This document shows positions 26,550 through 35,992 of a DNA stretch of 64,000 nucleotides, piece by piece; within the stretch, counting starts at the first letter, position 1; every line of letters starts with the position of its first letter. The notes under the pieces are model-generated. The model was not told the origin of the DNA. It was given only the letters and a program-made list of their open reading frames with translations, and ran no database searches. The position numbers and the translations under genes are program-made. This stretch comes from Paucibacter sp. PLA-PC-4 (GTDB lineage Bacteria > Pseudomonadota > Gammaproteobacteria > Burkholderiales > Burkholderiaceae_C): the NCBI RefSeq assembly GCF_026241155.1, contig NZ_JAPFGP010000016.1, forward strand, positions 1 through 64,000. Reading direction: 5' to 3'.

Positions 26550-27254
26550 ATGAATAGCACGGTTCTTACAATTCCCGAACGCAGCAATATCGAGTCGGGG
26601 TCGTGGTTCTCCAAACTGTCCGCGCCCTTGCGAGGCGACATTCTCTCGCGTGCTACGGTGCGCCGCCTGGGCGACAACGCCCTGCTGTCCTGCCGCGGCG
26701 AACCGGCCGAGGAATGGGTCGGCGTGGCCAAGGGCGCGGTGCGGGTCAGCTCGGTCTCGCTCTCGGGCAAGCAGATCACGCTGACCTACGTGGAACCCGG
26801 CACATGGTTTGGCGACATCTCGCTGTTCGACGGCATGCCGCGCACTCACGATGCCACCACCCATGGCGACACCACCTTGCTGGTGGTGCGCAAGCCCGAC
26901 TTCAAGGATCTGCTGTCGCGCCACTCCGAGCTCTACGAGGCCTTGCTGCGCCTGAACTGCCGGCGCCTGCGCCTGATGTTCGATGTGGTCGAGGATCTGA
27001 ACACCCGGCCGCTGGCCTCGCGCCTGGCCAAGCAGATCCTGCTGCTGGCGCGCTCCTACGGCGTGCCGCAGGGCGAGGAAATCCGTATCGGCCTGCAGCT
27101 CGCGCAGGAAGATCTGGCCCAGATGCTGGGCGCCTCGCGCCAGCGCGTCAATCAGGAGCTCAAGGGCTTCGAACGCGACGGCGCGGTGCGAGTGGAGCCC
27201 ACCCGCCTGGTGTTGCTGAGCAAGGAAAAGCTGATGGCCATCGCCGCACGCTGA
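26550..27254 (+). CDS. Crp/Fnr-family transcription regulator
   Basis: A 234-residue regulator: cyclic-nucleotide-type sensor barrel (FGDISLFDGMPRTHDATTHG) and a C-terminal HTH_Crp (LAQEDLAQMLGASRQRVNQE). The N-terminus has no cysteine cluster for the FNR iron-sulfur centre, so it is not an oxygen sensor of that type; the ligand is unknown. A 196-base gap separates it from fimV and must hold both promoters; I see no confident -35/-10 pair there. Confidence 0.9.
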   Translation: MNSTVLTIPERSNIESGSWFSKLSAPLRGDILSRATVRRLGDNALLSCRGEPAEEWVGVAKGAVRVSSVSLSGKQITLTYVEPGTWFGDISLFDGMPRTHDATTHGDTTLLVVRKPDFKDLLSRHSELYEALLRLNCRRLRLMFDVVEDLNTRPLASRLAKQILLLARSYGVPQGEEIRIGLQLAQEDLAQMLGASRQRVNQELKGFERDGAVRVEPTRLVLLSKEKLMAIAAR

Positions 27255-27304
27255 TCCCGGCTCGCGCGTCGCCGGGCCTGTCCAACAACCATTGAAGGAA
27301 CCCC

Positions 27305-28384
27305 ATGGACGACGCATTCACAGGCACCCGCGAGCTCGCGCAGGCGCTGGACACCGAGGCCCTGGACCGCTGGCTGAGTGCCCAGGTGCCAGGTTTTGCC
27401 GGCCCGCTGCGCATCGAGCAGTTCAAGGGTGGTCAGTCGAACCCGACCTACAAGCTGCTCACGCCCAGCGCCAGCTATGTGATGCGCTCCAAGCCCGGCC
27501 CGGTCGCCAAGCTGCTGCCCTCCGCCCATGCGATCGAGCGCGAGTTCGCGGTGATGAAGGCGCTGCAGGGCACGGCGGTGCCAGTTCCGCGCATGCTGGC
27601 GCTGTGCGAGGACGAGGCCATGATAGGCCGGGCGTTCTACGTCATGGAGTTCATCGAGGGTCGGGTCTTGTGGGACCAGAGCCTGCCGGGCATGGGCCCG
27701 GTCGAGCGTGGCGGCCTCTACGATGAGATGAACCGCGTGATGGCAGCACTGCACAACGTCGACTTCGCGGCCGCCGGGCTGACCGGCTACGGCAAGCCAG
27801 GCAACTACTTCGAACGCCAGATTGGGCGCTGGAGCAAGCAGTATCAGGCGTCGGTCACCGGTCCCAACGAAGCCATGGACAGACTGATCGAATGGCTGCC
27901 GCTGAACATCCCAGCTTCGGCGCGCGACGAGCGTGAGGTGGCCATCGTTCATGGCGACTACCGGCTCGACAACCTGGTATTTCACCCGACCGAGCCGCGC
28001 GTGCTGGCGGTGCTTGACTGGGAGCTGTCGACCCTCGGTCACCCACTGGCCGACTTCAGCTACCACTGCATGTCGTGGCATATCCGGACCTCGGGGGCGG
28101 CGCGCGGCCTCGGCGGCCATGACCTGGCCGCGCTGGGTATTCCCGATGAACTCAGCTACGTGCGTCGCTACTGCGAGCGCACCGGCCGCGCAGACATGGC
28201 CCTGGTGATGCGCGACTGGAACTTCTACCTGGCCTACAACCTGTTCCGTATCGCCGCTATTTTGCAAGGCATTGCCAAGCGCGTCGAGGCCGGCACGGCC
28301 TCCAGTGAGCGGGCCCGCGAGGCAGCGGCCGGCGCCCGGCCGATGGCCGAGCTGGGCTGGCAGTTCGCGCGGCGCGCTGCCTGA
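27305..28384 (+). CDS. APH-family phosphotransferase (ACAD10-like)
   Basis: A 359-residue aminoglycoside-phosphotransferase-fold kinase. The Brenner motif HGDYRLDNLVFHP holds the catalytic Asp, followed by LDWELSTLGHPLADFSY with the metal-binding Asp. The N-terminus IEQFKGGQSNPTYKL resembles the nucleotide-binding loop of ACAD10-like members, which act on hydroxyacyl-CoA-type substrates in fatty acid catabolism rather than on antibiotics. No acyl-CoA dehydrogenase gene lies next to it. The substrate is uncertain. Confidence 0.87.
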   Translation: MDDAFTGTRELAQALDTEALDRWLSAQVPGFAGPLRIEQFKGGQSNPTYKLLTPSASYVMRSKPGPVAKLLPSAHAIEREFAVMKALQGTAVPVPRMLALCEDEAMIGRAFYVMEFIEGRVLWDQSLPGMGPVERGGLYDEMNRVMAALHNVDFAAAGLTGYGKPGNYFERQIGRWSKQYQASVTGPNEAMDRLIEWLPLNIPASARDEREVAIVHGDYRLDNLVFHPTEPRVLAVLDWELSTLGHPLADFSYHCMSWHIRTSGAARGLGGHDLAALGIPDELSYVRRYCERTGRADMALVMRDWNFYLAYNLFRIAAILQGIAKRVEAGTASSERAREAAAGARPMAELGWQFARRAA

Positions 28385-28387
28385 GCG

Positions 28388-29134
28388 TCAACGCCCCGGC
28401 AGCTCGCCCAGAGGTGGCTGGCTTTGCCAGGCCACCGATGTGGTGGTCGGCCAGGGCCCGCCATCGGCCAGCCGTGCATTGACACGCTGGGCCTCGCGGC
28501 AGGCTGTCTCCAGCAGCTTCACCAGCCCTTGGATCTCGGCCAGGGTCGGTTCCTGCATCGAGACGCGCAGATAGACATTGCCGCGCAGCACCATCAGCAC
28601 AAAGGGCCGCTCCTCGGGCAGCAGATCCTGGCTGGCCTGGATTAGCAGGTCGCTGAGCGCGTTCTCCAACCAGGCCGACACCACTTCCTGGTTGATCGCA
28701 ACGGCGCCGAAACGCTCCTTGACCAGCTTGTGAGGATAGTTCTTCAACTTGGCGAACATCACCAGCCAGCGCATCTCCTCGGGCGTGTCGGTATCGACCC
28801 GGGTCTTCAAGGTGTCGGTATAGGCCTCAAACACCGCCTTCTCCAGCCGCTCCATCAATGAGCGCGCCAGCACCATCATTTGCAGATCCGAGTGCAGCCC
28901 CAGCTCGCAGCGCATGCGCAGCTCATTACCTTCGATATAGCTGCGCTGCGACGGCGCCCATTCGATGCGCAGCGCGCCGCCCGGCGCGGCCTTGGCCTGC
29001 TCGATCTGGAAGCCGCGCGCATCGCGGCTCTGGCGAAACTGCGCGCCGCGGCTCTCGGCCCAATCGGCCATGTGCTTCCACCGCGCGGCATTGGCCCGTG
29101 CGACAAACCAGCGTTTAACTTGCTTAATTAACAT
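28388..29134 (-). CDS. Conserved hypothetical protein
   Basis: A 248-residue soluble-looking protein with no signal peptide or membrane segment and no motif I recognise. It begins MLIKQVKRWFVARANAARW, basic and amphipathic, and has a mixed alpha/beta middle (MMVLARSLMERLEKAVFEAY). Codon use fits the genome. It stops three bases after the convergent phosphotransferase gene and starts 39 bases from the GST gene on the other strand. Confidence 0.7.
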   Translation of the reverse strand: MLIKQVKRWFVARANAARWKHMADWAESRGAQFRQSRDARGFQIEQAKAAPGGALRIEWAPSQRSYIEGNELRMRCELGLHSDLQMMVLARSLMERLEKAVFEAYTDTLKTRVDTDTPEEMRWLVMFAKLKNYPHKLVKERFGAVAINQEVVSAWLENALSDLLIQASQDLLPEERPFVLMVLRGNVYLRVSMQEPTLAEIQGLVKLLETACREAQRVNARLADGGPWPTTTSVAWQSQPPLGELPGR

Positions 29135-29173
29135 GGACTAGGACAATGAGCTGCGCAGCGTGGAGAGCAAACA

Positions 29174-29866
29174 ATGATTGAAGTCTATTCATGGCCCACA
29201 CCCAATGGGCACAAAGTTCACATCATGTTGGAAGAATGTGACCTGCCGTATAAGGTGATCCCCGTGGACATCGGCGCCGGGGCTCAGTTCGAGCCCGGCT
29301 TTCTGTCCATCAGCCCCAACAACAAGATTCCCGCCATCGTCGACCCCGATGGGCCGGAGGGAAAACCGATATCGCTGTTCGAATCGGGTGCTATTTTGCT
29401 CTACCTGGCCGGCAAAACCGGCCGCCTGTTGCCCGGTGACACGGCGGCTAAATACGAGGTGCTGCAATGGCTGATGTTCCAGATGGGCGGCGTCGGTCCG
29501 ATGCTTGGTCAGGCCCACCACTTCCGCATCTACGCGCCCGAGAAAATCGATTACGCGATCAATCGTTACAGCAATGAGGCCAGGCGTCTTTACAGCGTGA
29601 TCAACAAGCGCCTGGCCGCCAGCACTTATCTGGGCGGACCCGATTATTCGATCGCCGACATCGCCACCTTCCCCTGGCTGCGCTCATGGAAGAACCAAGG
29701 CGTGGAGCTGGGCGACTATCCGCATCTCAAAGGTTGGTTCGACGAGATCTCCGCGCGACCGGCGGTGCAGCGCGGCGTCGAGGTGCTCGCCCAGCAGCGC
29801 AAACCCCTGGTCACCGACCAAGCCCGCGAGGTGCTGTTCGGCGCGACCCAGTACAAGAAACACTGA
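29174..29866 (+). CDS. Glutathione S-transferase family protein (YfcG-like)
   Basis: A 230-residue GST: N-terminal thioredoxin fold (VYSWPTPNGHKVHIMLEECD) with cis-Pro segment NKIPAIVDPDG and ESGAILLYLA, then the helical domain. The N-terminal PTPNGHK and overall layout match the YfcG/Nu class, which has disulfide-bond reductase activity with glutathione. Length is slightly above E. coli YfcG (215). Confidence 0.9.
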   Translation: MIEVYSWPTPNGHKVHIMLEECDLPYKVIPVDIGAGAQFEPGFLSISPNNKIPAIVDPDGPEGKPISLFESGAILLYLAGKTGRLLPGDTAAKYEVLQWLMFQMGGVGPMLGQAHHFRIYAPEKIDYAINRYSNEARRLYSVINKRLAASTYLGGPDYSIADIATFPWLRSWKNQGVELGDYPHLKGWFDEISARPAVQRGVEVLAQQRKPLVTDQAREVLFGATQYKKH

Positions 29867-29936
29867 GCGTCAGCGCGCCTTGGCCAATCCTGCTAGGCTT
29901 GCGCGGCCCGTCACTGCGAAGCTCAGGAGATAAGCC

Positions 29937-30434
29937 ATGGCCCAGTTGAATGTTAACGGTGCGCTGCGCGAATTCGAGGCCGATCCCGACACCCCCTTGC
30001 TGTGGGTGCTTCGTGAACAACTCGGCCTGACCGGCAGCAAATACGGATGCGGCATCGCCCAGTGCGGTGCCTGCACCGTACACATCGACGGCGTCCCGAC
30101 GCGCTCCTGCGTGCGGCCCGTCTCCAGCCTCGGGGCCAAGGAGAAGATCGTCACGATCGAAGGCCTCTCGCCCGATGGCAGCCACCCGGTACAGCAGGCC
30201 TGGGCCGCGCTGGACGTGCCGCAATGCGGCTTCTGCCAGAGCGGCATGATCATGGCGGCCGTTGCGCTACTGAAGGACAAACCCAGGCCCAGCGACGCCG
30301 ACATTGACGCGGCGATGAACAATATCTGTCGCTGCGGAACCTACAACCGCGTGCGCGCCGCCATTCACCATGTGGCCGGCGGCTCCAAGCGCGCGGCCAT
30401 CCCTATCCGTATCGTCGACGGGGGTGCCGCATGA
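29937..30434 (+). CDS. [2Fe-2S] subunit of an IorA-like molybdenum enzyme
   Basis: The small electron-transfer subunit of a xanthine-dehydrogenase-family oxidoreductase like isoquinoline 1-oxidoreductase, 165 residues. Four Cys of the plant-type cluster are C38, C43, C46 and C58 ([13 protein letters not shown]); the second cluster uses C97, C100, C131 and C133 (QCGFC and CRC). No signal peptide: it probably rides with the Tat-exported large subunit. GGAG lies eight bases before the ATG, and it overlaps the large-subunit gene by four bases. Confidence 0.93.
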   Translation: MAQLNVNGALREFEADPDTPLLWVLREQLGLTGSKYGCGIAQCGACTVHIDGVPTRSCVRPVSSLGAKEKIVTIEGLSPDGSHPVQQAWAALDVPQCGFCQSGMIMAAVALLKDKPRPSDADIDAAMNNICRCGTYNRVRAAIHHVAGGSKRAAIPIRIVDGGAA

Positions 30435-32608
30435 GCCAGACCTTGACCACAACACGCCGACAATTTCTTCAGCGCAGCGCCCTCGGCGGCGGCGGACTGA
30501 TGCTGGGCTTTCACGTGCCGCTGCCGGCGCTGGCGCAAGCCACGGCGGCCACGCCCGAGATCAATGCCTGGGTGCTGATCAGGCCCGACGACAGCGTGGT
30601 GATCCGCATTGCCCGCTCTGAGATGGGCCAGGGCACGCTGACCGGCCTGGCTCAGCTGGTTGCCGAGGAGCTGGAATGCGACTGGTCCAAGGTCACGACC
30701 GAGTACCCGACGCCCGGGCAAAACCTGGCACGCCAGCGCGCCTGGGGCAATTTCTCGACCGGCGGCAGCCGCGGCATCCGCGAATCACATGACTATGTGC
30801 GCAAGGGCGGCGCCGCCGCGCGGCTGATGCTGATCCAGGCGGCGGCCGCCGAGTGGGGCGTGCCGGCCGCCGAATGCACGACAGCCAAGAGTCTGATCAG
30901 CCACAAGCCCAGTGGCCGCAGCACCAGCTACGGCAAGATGGCCGCAGCGGCCGCCAGGCTGCCCATCCCCGCCGCAGCCGACATCAAGCTCAAGGAGCCC
31001 GGCGCCTGGACCCTGGTCGGCCAGCCCATACGCCGTCTCGACACCCGCGACAAGCTGACCGGCGCCCAGGTCTACGGCATGGACCTGAAGCTGCCCGGCA
31101 TGCTCAATGCCGCAATCAAGGACTGCCCGGTGTTCGGCGGCAAGCTCAAGAGCTTCGACGCCGCCGCCACATTGAAGCGCCCCGGCATCAAGGCCGTGCT
31201 GCCGGTCGGCGACAGCGCCGTGGCCGTGGTGGCCGATACCTGGTGGCGCGCCAAGACTGCGCTGGATCAGCTCCCTATCCTCTGGGATGAAGGCCCCAAC
31301 GCCCAGCTCAGCAGCACCGCCATCGCGGCGACGCTGAAGGAGGGGCTGGATGCACAAGACGCGGTGCCCGGCACCAAGTTCGGCGATGCGCCGACGGCCA
31401 TCGCGGCTTCAGCCCGCCAGTTGGAAGCCATCTACAGCTACCCCTTCCAGAACCACGCCACGATGGAGACGATGAACGCCACCGCGCGCTGGACACCGGA
31501 GCGTTGCGAGGTCTGGACACCGACCCAGAACGGCGAGGCTGCGCTGGCCGCCGCCGCCGAGGCGGCCGGCCTGCCGCCGGCGCAGTGCGAGGTCTACAAG
31601 CTGCTGCTGGGCGGCGGTTTCGGCCGGCGCGGTGCCGTCCATGACTGGGTGCGCCAGGCTGTGGCCATTGCCAAGCAGATGCCCGGCACGCCGGTCAAGA
31701 TGATTTGGTCGCGTGAGGAGGATATGCAGCACGGCCGCTACCACCCGGTCACGCAGTGCAAGCTGACGGCGGGTCTGGACGCGCAGGGCAAGATCACGGG
31801 CCTGGCCATGCGCATCTCGGGCCAGTCCATCGTGGCCGGCATCTTCCCGCAGAACATCCGCGACGGCCGTGATCCGGTGGTGTTCCAGGGGCTGAACGCC
31901 GATGGCCCTGAGGGGCATCTGGGCTACAAGTTCCCGGCCCTGCTGATCGAGCATGCGATGCGCAATCCTGCGGTGCCGCCGGGCTTCTGGCGCGGTGTCA
32001 ATCTGAACCAGAACGCGATCTATATGGAGTGCTTTTTGGACGAGATCGCCCATGCGGCCAAGCGCGACCCGCTGGCGCTGCGCCGCGAGCTGCTGGCCGG
32101 CTCACCCAAGCACCTGGCGGTCTTGAACGCGGTGGCCGACAAGGCCGGTTGGGGCCGACCCGCACCCAAGGGCCACCATCGCGGGCTGGCCCAGATCATG
32201 GGCTTCGGCAGCTATGTCGCGGCCTGTGCCGAGGTCTCCGTCGGGCCCAAGGGCGCGCTGAAGATCCACCGCATCGTTGCCGCTACCGACTGCGGTCATG
32301 CGGTCAATCCGCAGCAGATCGAGGCCCAGGTCGAGGGCAGCTTTGTCTACGGCCTGTCGGCCGCTTTGTTCGGCGAATGTACGGTCAAGAACGGCCGCAT
32401 CGAGCAGAGTAATTTCCACGACTATCCGGTGCTGAAGATGGAGCACATGCCCAAAGTCGAAACCGTGGTGATGCCCTCGGGCGGCTTCTGGGGTGGGGTC
32501 GGTGAGCCCACTATCGCGGTGGCCGCGCCTGCGGTGCTGAATGCCATCTTCGCTGCCACCGGCAAGCGCATCCGTCAGCTGCCGCTGAAGGATCAGTTGG
32601 CGGCCTGA
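30431..32608 (+). CDS. Molybdopterin subunit of an IorB-like oxidoreductase
   Basis: The 725-residue catalytic subunit binding molybdenum-cytosine-dinucleotide. A twin-arginine signal [15 protein letters not shown] at the N-terminus places it in the periplasm. Substrate-site segments include [35 protein letters not shown] and near the C-terminus [13 protein letters not shown] with the catalytic Glu. Members oxidise N-heterocycles or aldehydes and often pass electrons to c-type cytochromes, so the SoxX-like and SoxA-like cytochromes directly downstream are candidate acceptors. The true substrate is unknown. Confidence 0.92.
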   Translation: MSQTLTTTRRQFLQRSALGGGGLMLGFHVPLPALAQATAATPEINAWVLIRPDDSVVIRIARSEMGQGTLTGLAQLVAEELECDWSKVTTEYPTPGQNLARQRAWGNFSTGGSRGIRESHDYVRKGGAAARLMLIQAAAAEWGVPAAECTTAKSLISHKPSGRSTSYGKMAAAAARLPIPAAADIKLKEPGAWTLVGQPIRRLDTRDKLTGAQVYGMDLKLPGMLNAAIKDCPVFGGKLKSFDAAATLKRPGIKAVLPVGDSAVAVVADTWWRAKTALDQLPILWDEGPNAQLSSTAIAATLKEGLDAQDAVPGTKFGDAPTAIAASARQLEAIYSYPFQNHATMETMNATARWTPERCEVWTPTQNGEAALAAAAEAAGLPPAQCEVYKLLLGGGFGRRGAVHDWVRQAVAIAKQMPGTPVKMIWSREEDMQHGRYHPVTQCKLTAGLDAQGKITGLAMRISGQSIVAGIFPQNIRDGRDPVVFQGLNADGPEGHLGYKFPALLIEHAMRNPAVPPGFWRGVNLNQNAIYMECFLDEIAHAAKRDPLALRRELLAGSPKHLAVLNAVADKAGWGRPAPKGHHRGLAQIMGFGSYVAACAEVSVGPKGALKIHRIVAATDCGHAVNPQQIEAQVEGSFVYGLSAALFGECTVKNGRIEQSNFHDYPVLKMEHMPKVETVVMPSGGFWGGVGEPTIAVAAPAVLNAIFAATGKRIRQLPLKDQLAA

Positions 32609-32613
32609 GCGCC

Positions 32614-33009
32614 ATGCTGCTGGCCACGTTGGTGCTGGTGTCGGCGACCACTGCCGATGTCATCCCCGAACCGCTGCAGGGGCTGCAGGGAGATGCGCAG
32701 CGCGGCCGCGCCATCGTCGCGAGCCGCCAGACCGGGCTGTGCCTGCTGTGCCACAACGCGCCCATCCCTGAGGAGCGCTTTCAGGGCACACTGGCGCCCA
32801 GTCTGGCGGGCGCCGGTGCGCGCCTGAGCATCGGCCAGCTGCGCCTGCGCATCGTCGACAGCCAGCGCGTCAACCCCGACTCCATCATGCCGGCCTATCA
32901 CCGCTTGGACGGCCTGAATCAGGTCGGGCGCGACTGGCGCGGCAAGCCGGTGCTGGATGCCCAGCAGGTCGAGGATGTCGTGGCCTATCTGCACACCTTG
33001 AAGGACTGA
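32614..33009 (+). CDS. soxX: SoxX-like monoheme cytochrome c
   Basis: A 131-residue periplasmic c-type cytochrome of the SoxX family. A short signal sequence precedes the heme motif CLLCH (43-47), and IMPAYHR near residue 94 holds the distal Met ligand, as in SoxX. SoxX pairs with SoxA to attach sulfur substrates oxidatively to SoxY. It starts five bases after the molybdenum-enzyme gene, with no evident ribosome site, suggesting coupling. Confidence 0.9.
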   Translation: MLLATLVLVSATTADVIPEPLQGLQGDAQRGRAIVASRQTGLCLLCHNAPIPEERFQGTLAPSLAGAGARLSIGQLRLRIVDSQRVNPDSIMPAYHRLDGLNQVGRDWRGKPVLDAQQVEDVVAYLHTLKD

Positions 33010-33012
33010 GGC

Positions 33013-33444
33013 ATGGACCGCTCACGCCGTCTGTGGCTCGGTCTGAGCATGTTCCTGGCGCTGCGGCCGGCCGGCGCCACGCCCGAAGCGCTTCGCGAGG
33101 CAATCGCCGGCTTTGCTGCCGGCACACCGGTCCAGCGCGGGCGCATCACGCTGGAGATCGCGCCGCTGGTTGAGAACGGCAATGCCGTGCCCATCAGCAT
33201 CACCGTCGCCAGCCCGATGACCCCGCAGGACCATGTGCGCGAGATCGCCCTGTTCACTGAGCAGAACCCACAGCTGGAGGTGCTGCATTGCAGACTGAGC
33301 TCGCACGCTGGCCGGGCAGAGGTGTCGACCCGCATCCGGCTGGCCACAAGCCAGCAGATCGTCGCGCTGGCACGCCTGTCCGACGGCAGTTGCTGGCAAG
33401 CCAGCGCCGATGTGGTGGTCACGCTGGCCGCCTGCGTGGAGTAG
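33013..33444 (+). CDS. SoxY-related protein with AACVE arm
   Basis: A 143-residue SoxY-fold sulfur-carrier-like protein with a signal peptide (cleavage near AGATP). SoxY normally ends in the flexible GGCGG arm whose Cys carries the sulfur chain. Here the end is VVVTLAACVE: the Cys is kept, but the glycines are replaced. This matches a recognised SoxY-related family with an AACIE arm, named from memory. The reading frame is intact, so this is not a frameshift. AAGGA in the end of soxX is the ribosome site. The carried group may not be thiosulfate. Confidence 0.86.
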   Translation: MDRSRRLWLGLSMFLALRPAGATPEALREAIAGFAAGTPVQRGRITLEIAPLVENGNAVPISITVASPMTPQDHVREIALFTEQNPQLEVLHCRLSSHAGRAEVSTRIRLATSQQIVALARLSDGSCWQASADVVVTLAACVE

Positions 33445-33454
33445 CAAGCCCATC

Positions 33455-33775
33455 ATGGCTAGAACGCTGATCACCCTGCCCGCCAGCGCGCCGCGCGGCA
33501 GCATCATCGAGATCCGCACGCTGATCGCGCACCCGATGGAGACCGGCTACCGACGTGACAGTGACGGCAGCCTGCTGCCGCGCAACATCCTGCGCCGCTT
33601 CGAGTGCCGCTACAACAACGAGCTGGTGTTCAGCACCGATCTGTTCGCCGCCATCGCCGCCAATCCTTATCTGGCCTTCCCGCTGCGGGTCGGCGACAGC
33701 GGAACGCTGAGCTTCAGCTGGATCGGCGACCAGGGCTTCGCGCAGACTGAGACCGTTACGCTGACCGCGACATGA
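33455..33775 (+). CDS. soxZ: SoxZ sulfur-carrier partner protein
   Basis: A 106-residue SoxZ, normal length and without signal peptide; it is co-exported with its SoxY partner. Conserved text: LLPRNILRRFECRYNNELVF and AIAANPYLAFPLRV. The start at 33455 (MARTLITLP) fits the family; the frame opens earlier at 33410 inside the upstream gene. It overlaps soxA by four bases. Confidence 0.93.
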   Translation: MARTLITLPASAPRGSIIEIRTLIAHPMETGYRRDSDGSLLPRNILRRFECRYNNELVFSTDLFAAIAANPYLAFPLRVGDSGTLSFSWIGDQGFAQTETVTLTAT

Positions 33776-34509
33776 AGGCCTGGCCGGCGCTGCTGCTGAT
33801 CGCGACCGCACTGCCCGCCTGGGCGCGCTCGGGCTTCGAGCAGCTGAGCCCGGCGCTGCAGGCCATGCAGCGCGATGACGCCCAGAACCCGGCCATGCTG
33901 TGGGTGCAGGACGGCGCCCAGCTGTGGACTCGCGGCCCTGACAAAGCTTGCGCCTCCTGCCATGGGGATGCAAGGCAGAGCATGGTCGGCGTGGCTGCCC
34001 GCTATCCGGCCTTCGACACCCGCTCGGCCAGGCCGCTGAACCTGGCCCAGCGCGTCAACCAGTGCCGCAGCGTCCACCAGGGCCGCCCGCCGTGGCCGCC
34101 TGAGAACGCCGAGCTGTTGGGGCTGACGGCCTTTATCGGTCTGCAGTCGCGCGGCCTGCCGCTGGCACCCCCCACCGACGCGCGGCTGGAGCCGGCGCGG
34201 GCGCGTGGTCGGGTCTTGTTCAACGCTCGTATCGGCCAGCTCAATCTGAGCTGCGCGATCTGCCATCAGGCCAATGTCGGGCAGCGTCTGGCAGGCAGCC
34301 TCATTCCGCCGGGTCATGCGAACGGCTACCCGCTATACCGGCTGGAATGGCAGGGACTGGGTTCGCTTCAGCGCCGGCTGCGCAACTGCATGAGCGGAGT
34401 GCGGGCCGAACCCTTTGCCTGGGACGCGCAAGAACTGCTTGATCTGGAACTCTATCTGGCTCAGCGCGGCGCTGGCCTGCCGATCGAGACGCCGGCCGTG
34501 AGACCTTGA
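33772..34509 (+). CDS. soxA: SoxA-like diheme cytochrome c
   Basis: A 245-residue secreted cytochrome with two heme motifs, CASCH (60-64) and CAICH (161-165). Cys98 (NQCR) and Cys206 (NCMSG) match the heme-ligand positions of SoxA, the latter being the Cys-persulfide ligand of the active-site heme. The signal peptide ends LPAWA. The SoxXA complex normally conjugates thiosulfate to SoxY; here it would act on the AACVE-arm protein. No soxB hydrolase or soxCD is present in the window. Confidence 0.9.
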   Translation: MKAWPALLLIATALPAWARSGFEQLSPALQAMQRDDAQNPAMLWVQDGAQLWTRGPDKACASCHGDARQSMVGVAARYPAFDTRSARPLNLAQRVNQCRSVHQGRPPWPPENAELLGLTAFIGLQSRGLPLAPPTDARLEPARARGRVLFNARIGQLNLSCAICHQANVGQRLAGSLIPPGHANGYPLYRLEWQGLGSLQRRLRNCMSGVRAEPFAWDAQELLDLELYLAQRGAGLPIETPAVRP

Positions 34510-34564
34510 GCTTGTGAGCGCCACGGGCTCCGATATGCTTGCCCGCTCACCAAGGACAGCTGCT

Positions 34565-35992
34565 ATGCATCACCACCGCCTGATCATTCTCGGTGCCGGC
34601 ACTGCCGGCCTCAGCGCCTACAAGCAGGCCAGCGAACTCAGCGATGACATTCTGCTGATCGACCCGGGCCCGTTGGGCACCACCTGCGCGCGGGTCGGTT
34701 GCATGCCGTCCAAAGCCTTGCTGCAGGTGGCGCGCGAGGTCCACGCCACACACAGTCTCTACCGGCGCCGGCTGCTCAAGGGCACCCTGCCCGAACTGGA
34801 CTCGGCAGGCGTGATGCAGCAGGTGCGCGCGCTGCGCGACCACTTCGTCAGCGGCCCGGTGCGAGCCGTCGACAAGATGGGAAAGCACTATCTACAGGCC
34901 AGCGCTCGTTTCGTCGCGCCGAACCGCATCGAGGCGCGCAGCGTCACCGGCGTCGAGCTGTTCAGTGCCGATGCCATCATCGTCGCCACAGGCAGCCGTC
35001 CCCTGGTGCCGCCGGCCTGGCAGGCCTTCGGCAGCCGGGTGCTCAGCAGCGACAGCCTGTTCGAGCTGCCGGACCTGCCGGCGCGAATGGCCGTCATCGG
35101 CCTGGGCGCGCTGGGCTGCGAGCTCGGCCAGGCGCTGGCGATGCTGGGTGTCGAGGTCCACGCCTTCGGCCGTGGCAGCGCCCGGGTGGCCGGCATGGCC
35201 CAGCCCGAACTCAGCGCCCTGGCGCATGCGGCACTGTCCGAGCATTTCTCGATTCATCAAGGCCATGAGGCCCAGTTGCGAGCCGCCGATCCGGGCCTGG
35301 TGGTCGAGTTCGGCGAGCAGCGCATCGAGGTCGACGCAGTACTGGCTGCCTTGGGTCGCACGCCGGCAGTCGAAGGGCTGAACCTGGCCGCGCTGGGACT
35401 ACCCCTCGATGCACGAGGCCTGCCGTCCATCGATGCGCAAAGCCTGCGCGCCGGTGACACGGCGGTGTTCTTTGCCGGCGATGTCAATGCGCTGACGCCG
35501 CTGATGCACGAGGCAGCCGACGATGGTCGGCTGGCAGCCTGGTATGCGCTGCATCCCGAGGCCTCATGCCTGGCCCGCCGCACACCCTTGTCCATCGCCT
35601 TCACCGAGCCGCAGATAGCACGCTGCGGTCTCGGCCAGGCGGAGCTGCCCGCTGGTGCACTGACCGGCCGCAGTAACTTCGGCACCCAGGGACGCTCGGT
35701 CATCATGGGGCAGACCCATGGCCTGATGCTCGTCCATGCCGATGCCGGCGGTCGGCTGATCGGCGCCGAGATGGTGTGCGCCGGTGCCGAGCATCTGGGC
35801 CACGAACTGGCCTGGCTGATACAGCGCCGTGTCGATGTCATCGAGGCGCTACAGCTTCCCTTCTATCACCCGGTGCTGGAAGAAGGTCTGCGCAGCGCGC
35901 TGCAGGACATCCGCCGCCAGTTGCCCGCGCGCGAGCGCCGCCCCGACCTACCCTTGTGCGGCCAGTCAGACGAGGGCTTACCCGGCGTCTAG
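34565..35992 (+). CDS. Dihydrolipoamide-dehydrogenase-like flavoprotein
   Basis: A 475-residue FAD/NAD disulfide reductase of the class I pyridine nucleotide family. The FAD loop is ILGAGTAGLSA, the redox disulfide C-ARVG-C lies in TTCARVGCMPSKALL, the NAD loop is VIGLGALGCELG, and the C-terminal His/Glu pair is in YHPVLEEGLRSAL. It differs from standard Lpd (TT where GGT is usual; ARVG in place of LNVG), and no dehydrogenase-complex genes adjoin it. With the Sox-like genes upstream it may reduce a sulfur-carrier disulfide, but it is cytoplasmic. Start 34565 (MHHHRLI) is preferred over 34514. Confidence 0.88.
   Translation: MHHHRLIILGAGTAGLSAYKQASELSDDILLIDPGPLGTTCARVGCMPSKALLQVAREVHATHSLYRRRLLKGTLPELDSAGVMQQVRALRDHFVSGPVRAVDKMGKHYLQASARFVAPNRIEARSVTGVELFSADAIIVATGSRPLVPPAWQAFGSRVLSSDSLFELPDLPARMAVIGLGALGCELGQALAMLGVEVHAFGRGSARVAGMAQPELSALAHAALSEHFSIHQGHEAQLRAADPGLVVEFGEQRIEVDAVLAALGRTPAVEGLNLAALGLPLDARGLPSIDAQSLRAGDTAVFFAGDVNALTPLMHEAADDGRLAAWYALHPEASCLARRTPLSIAFTEPQIARCGLGQAELPAGALTGRSNFGTQGRSVIMGQTHGLMLVHADAGGRLIGAEMVCAGAEHLGHELAWLIQRRVDVIEALQLPFYHPVLEEGLRSALQDIRRQLPARERRPDLPLCGQSDEGLPGV

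Noticed and set aside
27305-28384. Aminoglycoside resistance kinase
   Set aside because: Same fold, but the sequence resembles ACAD10-like members acting on metabolic substrates.
29937-32608. Carbon monoxide dehydrogenase or xanthine dehydrogenase
   Set aside because: Two-subunit layout with Tat signal and no FAD subunit gene; fits the isoquinoline-oxidoreductase type instead.
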